From Norana najaformis (taxonomy: Eukaryota > Annelida > Clitellata > Crassiclitellata > Hormogastridae), in NCBI GenBank assembly GCA_964023275.1, contig OZ029914.1:35700424-35764423 (forward strand): DNA of 64,000 nucleotides, given 5' to 3'. Under the pieces are notes generated by a model. The model searched no databases. It was given only the letters and a program-made list of their open reading frames with translations, and was not told where the DNA came from. Positions 58,190 through 64,000 of the stretch are shown piece by piece (the stretch's first letter is position 1; the number at the start of each line of letters is the position of its first letter). A program made the position numbers and the translations under genes.

Positions 58190-59420
58190 CTTCCCAGAGC
58201 TCTCTAATTTTATTAAGATCATCCTTTGATGCCCCTAGGATTAGCCACTTGCTTCGCTGTTCTTCTCTAAACATCCAACTCTGGACCGGCTTGATAATAC
58301 CGTGCGAGAAGGCCTCGAGTCCATCGACAATATAAAACTTGACAACACTCAGTGGCTGCAGGCCACATTGCTTATAAGATATGAGATTAGACTTGGTATG
58401 AGGAGAGTGGGGTCGCTGGCTTCTTCTGCCTACTAGGCTTCAGCTGCGGCCACTCTCGAACTCCAGTCCGCCTTCTTAGTCAATGCCTCGAGACTTCCGA
58501 TACGCACATGACTGTTATGATGACGGCTCGTAGGGAGACACTCTCATCAAGCGTCGACCCACTGCCAACAAAATAGGCAACCTGGGACGGATCTGTAATT
58601 TAACTGGATGGGTCGGCGGTTTGGGCAAGTGCCGAGAAACCGACCGATCGAGCACGGTTGCCCGCAGTCAGCTGCCCCCATTCTGGCGATTGGCTGACCG
58701 CCTTTCCCATCTCATCATGCGGTCTGTGCTTAAGCAACGAGGCGATACGAGAAGCAGTTGGCCTCTGTTGGGGCCTTAACCTATGTAGCCCACTTCAATG
58801 TCGCTGCGGTGATTTGGTAGGCTCTGTTGGTCCCCACGGTTCCGACTGCAGACTGGCTTTTGGAAGATCCCTTCGTCATTATGCCATCAATGACATAGTC
58901 TGGAGAGCTTTACAGAAATCTTATGTCACCCCGAACTACTAAAGCACCCGGTTTGTTCCGCTCTGATGGCAACAGACCAGATGGGGCTACAGTGGTCCCA
59001 TGGGCGGCTAGGAAATATCTTGCCTGGGATGCCACACTTGTGCATACCTGTGCGGCATCTTACATCGCCCACTCAGCAAATTCAGCAGGATCAGCGGCAG
59101 AACAGGCTGCCATTCGTAAAACCTAAAAATATCTAGGGCTACCATCGACATATCTTTTTCTGCCCATCGCATTCGAAACACTGGGCTCGATTAATTCTGC
59201 CGGGGTCGAATTCATCCACGAGGTTGGCCGTCGCCTTTCGACCATCTCAGGAGATTCACGAGAGATTGCATACTTTCCTTCTTCAGCGCCTCTCCATCTG
59301 TATTCAGCGCTATAGCCCCATCTCTTTCCGGGGCACGTTTCCTGATGCTGCTCATGACGTGGCCTGATTTTCCAGACACCCCTTAACAGCTCCTTGAGTG
59401 ATTTTTCAGCTACTGAGGGA
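58190..59420 (+). mobile_element. R4/Dong-like LINE fragment, duplicated copy
   Basis: Counterpart of 10483-11740, also starting at the AAT tract. It shows CPHSGDWLTAFPISSCGL, CRCGDLVGSVGPHGSDC and RPDGATVVPW in broken frames. It is older than the neighbouring 55373-58107 element of the same family. Confidence 0.6.
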
Positions 59421-59504
59421 TTAAATTTACTCCGGGCAAAAATAATAATAATGTCAACATTAATATTCTAATTTCTGAGAGTTTACGATTATCTTGGCTT
59501 TAAA

Positions 59505-59650
59505 AATATAGCAATTATGCAGATCTTGTGATAAGTACTTGAAAGGCACTATACGAAGTGTCTTGACCACATGTACAGTGTCATTGCTTGATTCACACTG
59601 AATATGGTGTGGCACTATACGTATAATCAAGACATCGCTGTACACGAAGC
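59505..59650. mobile_element. Short MITE-like repeat, copy 3 of 3
   Basis: Same repeat as 8309-8475 and 11835-12003, here lacking most of the AAC/AAT centre. Confidence 0.55.
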
Positions 59651-59797
59651 TAAAATGATTAGGCCTATAGTCATTACTCGGAATAGTCAAATCATGGTGA
59701 ATTCTTGAAACCTGCCGAAAGTCTATACCACATTAGGTCTAAAAGCTGCAAAGTAACTTGCAATCCCATAGAATAAATACCAAATCTGTGTAAATAC

Positions 59798-59857
59798 CGA
59801 AAGAAAGTCACTGGTATGCCAAACCTTTATCTTCGGTGTATGGAAAACCCGGAGTTG
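59798..59857 (-). pseudogene. Gene B exon 9, broken
   Basis: Counterpart of 12149-12208. A small deletion removed the acceptor AG (CCTCAGACAACTTT to CCTCAACTCC). Although GFPYTEDK is still readable, TGA (59808-59810) interrupts the second half. Either the exon is skipped or gene B is non-functional. Confidence 0.75.
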
Positions 59858-60441
59858 AGGAAATATGTGTATCTGTGGATTATCACAGAATAAAAATTAT
59901 TGCCTAGAAAAAATCACTACCTGGGTCTGTAACTTATTATATACTGTGAACGTACTAAAATCAAAGAAACATCTGACAGAAGATATAGGCTGAAGGAAAT
60001 ACAAAAACGAAATCACAAGAAAATATACAAGTAATTTATATAGCACTTCAATAAAACACTTAAATGGCACTTCTTGGCTGATTTTCTAAACCTCATTTAC
60101 AACATGATGTATCTCTATCAGGTGTTGATATCACATTTAAAGCTAGAACAGATAAATTAGTGATGTTAGGGTTTAACAAATGTTATTCTGACTATAAGAA
60201 TAAAATATAACATTCTAGAGGTTACTTCGGCTAAAGTCAAAAATGACAAAAATCCAAAAGATAGCTTCTCTGCATGAATTACATAGTTTTACAATGAATT
60301 ATCCATTAAACTTTAATGCCAAAGAGCAAAGGCATAATTAATTTGCCACAGCATTCAAGTATGAAAATGAATAAAACATTTATTGAAATAATGAAATTGG
60401 AAAAGCCTGATTAAATGGCAGGAAAGTATTTGAATACATAC

Positions 60442-60528
60442 TTTCTTCACTTCAAACCCAAAGCCTGCATCGCAAGGATGAAACTGATGTCCTCTGTACA
60501 TCTGATCAATCCTGTCAATAACTGATAA
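60442..60528 (-). CDS. Gene B exon 8: metalloprotease domain
   Basis: 87 bases, same splice sites as gene A. It reads LSVIDRIDQMYRGHQF and GFGFEVKK, open. Confidence 0.87.
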
Positions 60529-61207
60529 CTAAAAGAAAACAACTGCAAACTGAAAAAGTATGACATGCATCACCAATTCAATAAAACTTCTTGCACTTTA
60601 AGGTAAATATAAAACCTTTGCGCTTCAGGCCTTCAAGCGCAATCTTCCAATGCAAACCTCTTCCACTTGACGTAGCTGACTAGGTGAAGAAATATTTTCA
60701 GCTCAAGAACGGGGCAGGTATAACTCATAAATACATACATAAATATATTCATTGATAATAATATTACCACATTTGTTCTTCTAAATTAACAAATGAAATG
60801 TGCAGAAAATATGCTTTGAATTTTTTACTTAGCCCAATCCTCCTTTCAATCTCAATTTAACTCAGTAATGCTATGATTTTTAATTTATCCCAATCCTGCT
60901 TAGAATTCTAATTGAACTCAGTCTTTGCTAACTGTTGTTTGAGAATCTGATTGTTTTGCCAAAAGACCTAATCATCTTTAGGACTCCTACAGGTACCAGA
61001 AGAACTAATAAATTGACAGTCATCCTAAATCCTCTGCCTCTAACGACCTTTCCTTCAATCTCTTAAAAGTAATAATTGTTACCTTAAACGTTATTTCATA
61101 TAAATTCAGAGAGAAATAAATCATACAGATAGCCAATGATATTTTATTCCACTTAAATTCAAAGATAAATTAATAATTCATGGCAGATAATAATTCAAGA
61201 AATTAAC

Positions 61208-61335
61208 CAGTCGGTTAGTTGTTTCTGTCACATCATTATTCCCAACATTTTTGACGAATCTTGGATCAGCCGCTAGATAGAGGTGGCATGTATTTTTGTC
61301 AGTATTCTTGCATACATCTCTCTTTGGCCGCGATT
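61208..61335 (-). CDS. Gene B exon 7: furin site and catalytic start
   Basis: 128 bases. With exon 6 it gives KSRPKRDVCKNTDKNTC, then HLYLAADPRFVKNVG. The furin motif RPKR is kept. Acceptor and donor equal those of gene A. Confidence 0.9.
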
Positions 61336-61857
61336 CTGAAATTTGTTACAAGTCATTTTGCAGAACAATAGATGAAGACACTTCGTATACTTTTTATTCC
61401 ATTACATCTTAAAAGTTTGCTTGTTTGTTTGTATATATGAATTTATCAATACGCCTAATACATCGACTTTTGTTACCTCTCAAAAGCGGTCTTTTAAGAA
61501 GTTTTTAAAATTATATTGCTATCTAAACTGAAAAGTTTGCAAAAACAATGCTACTTCAGTACAGTCCGCGCCATAGACAGCATCCTTGGTCCGACAGCCA
61601 TCTGTCTGAACTGTGTTGGATCTAATTAAAATTCATTTTCTAGGCGCTGCAGTATCAAATTACCCTATCCTGTAGCACATTTAGCCCTGCAGAATTCCAG
61701 GGCATTAGAGAATTCAGCATTCTTATAGCATTAGGGTAGCCTAATCAATAACTGTTATTTCTGCGTTTTACTAAGCGCCACCATTTTATGCCTAAGCTTC
61801 AATCAATGGCTTTGCGCATTTGTGAGTGAATGACTTCCTTAAAGTCCCTACAAAGTC

Positions 61858-61932
61858 ACTGTCTCAGAGGAGGCTCGAATCAGTACTCTCCGCCTTAAAA
61901 GTCAAGTGCTCTAACCAATCGGCTACCGTGCC
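61858..61932 (-). mobile_element. tRNA-derived SINE head, copy 2
   Basis: Minus strand GGCACGGTAGCCGATTGGTT with A box, CTTTTAA anticodon-loop-like run (UUU, Lys-like) and B-box-like GATTCGAGCC at 61872-61881. Acceptor pairing is poor and no CCA-proximal match exists, so it is a SINE rather than a tRNA gene. Confidence 0.5.
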
Positions 61933-62358
61933 TTAAGAACTGTAATCTAGGCCTTAGTACACCGCTGGACTTAAAGTCCCCAAAGAGAGATGGGAGGGGC
62001 ATAAAGCCAATTGTGGAGAAAGTCGGACAAGAGGGAGGGAGGGAGGGGACTAAAGCAGTTCATTTTTCGCAGATTTCCTTTTTGGACACTCCCATATATA
62101 TATATATTTATTTAAGAATTATATAATTACTCCTGGAAATAAAGTCACTAGAACAGTCAATTGAATTCTGAGTCTGAGAATCTAATTAATCCAAAAACCT
62201 GGAAAAAGTGTAACAATCGACTTTCGCAGATTTTTTGCAGTTTTGAGCAAAAAATTACAAGAATTGAACAAATGCAAAACAACACAGACTGAATCCAACA
62301 ATTTTAGCAGATGAGACTCAATGGGTTGGATAAATCCGTATTTTCTTCGATCACGTAC

Positions 62359-62435
62359 TTTCAGTTTTGTTCATAAGAAGCTGATCAGTGACAGATTCCA
62401 ATTCATCTCCACCATCACTTACATAGCCACATCGA
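62359..62435 (-). CDS. Gene B exon 6: prodomain cysteine switch
   Basis: 77 bases. It reads RCGYVSDGGDELESVTDQLL, identical in these residues to gene A. The intron before it is 7 bases shorter, showing that the upstream sequence is not coding. Confidence 0.85.
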
Positions 62436-63237
62436 CTAAACAAAATCAAACATTCTCCAACAGTTTTCTCTTGTGTTTCTGTGCACAGGTAACAAACAAA
62501 TTTCCTCATTCACAATTCAGTAATTCGTTGGTTTCTTATAATAATTCCAAATGGTATATGTCATTTACATAGTCAGTGAGAGACAGTAAAATCAAAAAAC
62601 AACACCCAAGTTAGGAGCAGCATCAACTAAATTAACAAGTCATCCTGTTTTAAATATGTTTGCCATTCAAATTTTAAAGTTGCTACAGAGTGCCCAGCAG
62701 TAGAAAGAACTACAACCTACCTCAGTAGTACACACTAGAAGAAATAAGAACATCTGCTTACATCCCTCTATATCGAGTAAAGATATTACATGCTCTATAG
62801 ATTTATATAGATATTAGTAAACAACTGCGTTATTTCAGATTTTTAAGTTCTATTTAATTACAGGGGTCTTTGATTCTTCTGCCCAGCTATCTCTCGGTGG
62901 GTCCTATACTATCACATTTCAGCCGTAAATTAAAAGTTGTCAGCTTTTATTAGGTTGTGCAGCACATTATGTATCAAGCTGTGAAACATGGACTCTAAAA
63001 CAATGCAAGAAAACTAGCAGAAAATTACATATGTTGCAAAAAAAATCTCTCATTTTCAAGGGCAAAGCCTATGACCTCTTGACCCATGAACCCAGATGGG
63101 CTCTGTTCCATACCTCCATCCACAAAACACCCAGGATTCAATTTTAAATAATTTATGAAAACCGTGGCTAAAGAGCTGCAGACAATCAGTAACTCATTAC
63201 CCATGTAATGTAATAGTGATACCACAGAAAGAAACAC

Positions 63238-63340
63238 TAGTTTGAGATTAAAGGAACCTGTTGTTGTCCCATCTAAGGTCCGATTCCCTGTAAATGATCA
63301 TGGTGTCATTCGTGGCATTTGGAACCAGATTCACTGCAGG
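63238..63340 (-). pseudogene. Gene B exon 5 with premature stop
   Basis: Counterpart of 15802-15904, still reading PAVNLVPNATNDTMIIYRES. A single change (TAT to TAA, 63248-63250) truncates it four codons before the exon end. If real and not spliced out, no active protease can be made from this transcript. Confidence 0.8.
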
Positions 63341-63391
63341 CTACAAATATCAACCATCGATATACGTATTTCAAGAATGCCAAATCCATCC

Positions 63392-64000
63392 ATGATTGAT
63401 TGATTGATTGATTGACTCTTTATTGATCCCAAATTCAACATATCAGGTGACACATAAAACGTACAGTTTGCCAGGATACAAAAGGCAAACCCAGAAGGGA
63501 CCAGGGTCCCGCTTAAATAGGGTCACCTATTAACATCAGTGACGTAAGATGGCAATCGAAATGTAAACAAAGCAAATATCATTTTGTAAGCAAACTAAAT
63601 AAGTTATGTACAATCCGTGCACAAATGAAACTAAAAATAAAACTATACAGAAGTCCGCTGCATTACACAGTCCTATATAACAAAAAAACTCAGAAAAAAA
63701 GAAGCAAAAAACTAATGGTTTGTATGAACAATTCAGTTGGCAGTCAAACATATGTTATTAAATAGTGACGCATCTGCCTTTTGAACAGTTTCAAACTTGA
63801 CAACATACGAATGCTCATTGGTAAAGCGTTCCAAATTGAAGGGCCAGCACATTTAATATTGAATAATCGAGTGTTAGTGCGAGCAAAACTGGCATAATAA
63901 TTACCCTGAATCCTAGTAAAATATGAGTGATGATCGATGATATTGAAGTATCCATCAAACTTCGATGGCAATAATTTATGTTGATATTGATACATAAATA
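63392..64000 (-). mobile_element. LINE 3' end with (TCAA)n tail
   Basis: Minus-strand ORF (63995-63744) reads HHSYFTRIQGNYYASFA, GPSIWNALPMSIR and LFKRQMRHYL, the common C-terminus of CR1/L2-like LINEs. A 3' UTR ends in ATCAATAAAGAG and about six TCAA units (63392-63415). It entered copy 2 at the CCAT microsatellite, ending the visible duplication. Confidence 0.8.

Larger units (their letters stand above)
28186..63340 (-). pseudogene. Gene B: ADAM17-like paralogue, 5' end outside window
   Basis: Second ADAM17-type gene in tandem with gene A. Visible exons: 5 (63340) to 15 (46446) in the duplicated block, then Cys-rich, membrane-proximal, transmembrane and proline-rich tail exons from 40038 to 28186. 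Lesions: TAA in exon 5 (63248-63250), lost acceptor plus TGA in exon 9, and a one-base deletion in exon 13. Other exons remain open, including the catalytic microexon and the disintegrin exon identical to gene A. It is likely a pseudogene, or a gene whose 5' part decayed while the 3' exons may serve another promoter. Assembly error cannot be excluded. Confidence 0.75.

Noticed and set aside
1-64000. CRISPR arrays, bacterial operons, rRNA genes
   Set aside because: None seen; the regular repeats are microsatellites or transposon satellites.

Overview
The window is animal nuclear DNA: AT-rich, intron-rich and loaded with LINEs, Ty3/gypsy, piggyBac, hAT-like and CACTA-like elements, MITEs and microsatellites. 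There are no bacterial operons and no CRISPR. The mix of LINE families and the recurrent octamer TAGGCCTA suggest a marine invertebrate, possibly a deuterostome, but the sequence alone does not fix the phylum.

The host content is two tandem ADAM17-like (TACE-like) metalloprotease genes, both on the minus strand. Gene A runs from a signal-peptide exon at 18613 down to about 3997, and its 3' end lies left of the window. Gene B enters from the right (prodomain exon at 63340), passes through metalloprotease, disintegrin and Cys-rich exons (62.4 to 39.1 kb) and ends in a membrane-proximal exon, a transmembrane exon and proline-rich tail exons (38.0 to 28.2 kb). Exons were found by translating the minus strand, comparing with the known ADAM17 layout (prodomain, cysteine switch, furin site, HExxH, Met-turn, disintegrin, Cys-rich, TM) and checking splice sites and phases.

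The two genes lie in a large segmental duplication. About 1 to 15.97 kb (copy 1) matches about 40.64 to 63.39 kb (copy 2), with introns still collinear and very similar. Size differences come from copy-specific insertions: a Ulp1-protease-bearing element in copy 1; and in copy 2 a CACTA-like transposon with an intact 567-codon ORF, a tandem/inverted satellite block, a LINE placed inside a microsatellite, and another LINE. Copy 1 also lost 1.84 kb of its gypsy element.

The most striking observation concerns the catalytic motif. The two long exons flanking it leave out the catalytic Glu and the next residue. In both genes a 6-nt microexon (6819-6824; 49299-49304) with strong splice sites restores HELGH or HEIGH in frame. 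Second, metalloprotease exons 10 to 12 have diverged far more between paralogues than their introns, while the disintegrin exon is unchanged: a fast-evolving tandem protease cluster. Gene A looks open throughout what is visible. Gene B has a stop in exon 5, a broken exon 9 and a frameshifted exon 13, so it is probably a pseudogene at least in its 5' part.

The 18.6 to 28.2 kb interval between the genes and the long introns hold only transposon relics, including two hAT-like elements with recognisable target duplications. A piggyBac relic with perfect TTAA flanks lies in the 28.2 to 33.0 kb tail intron; its empty site survives in a second repeat copy at 21.7 kb.
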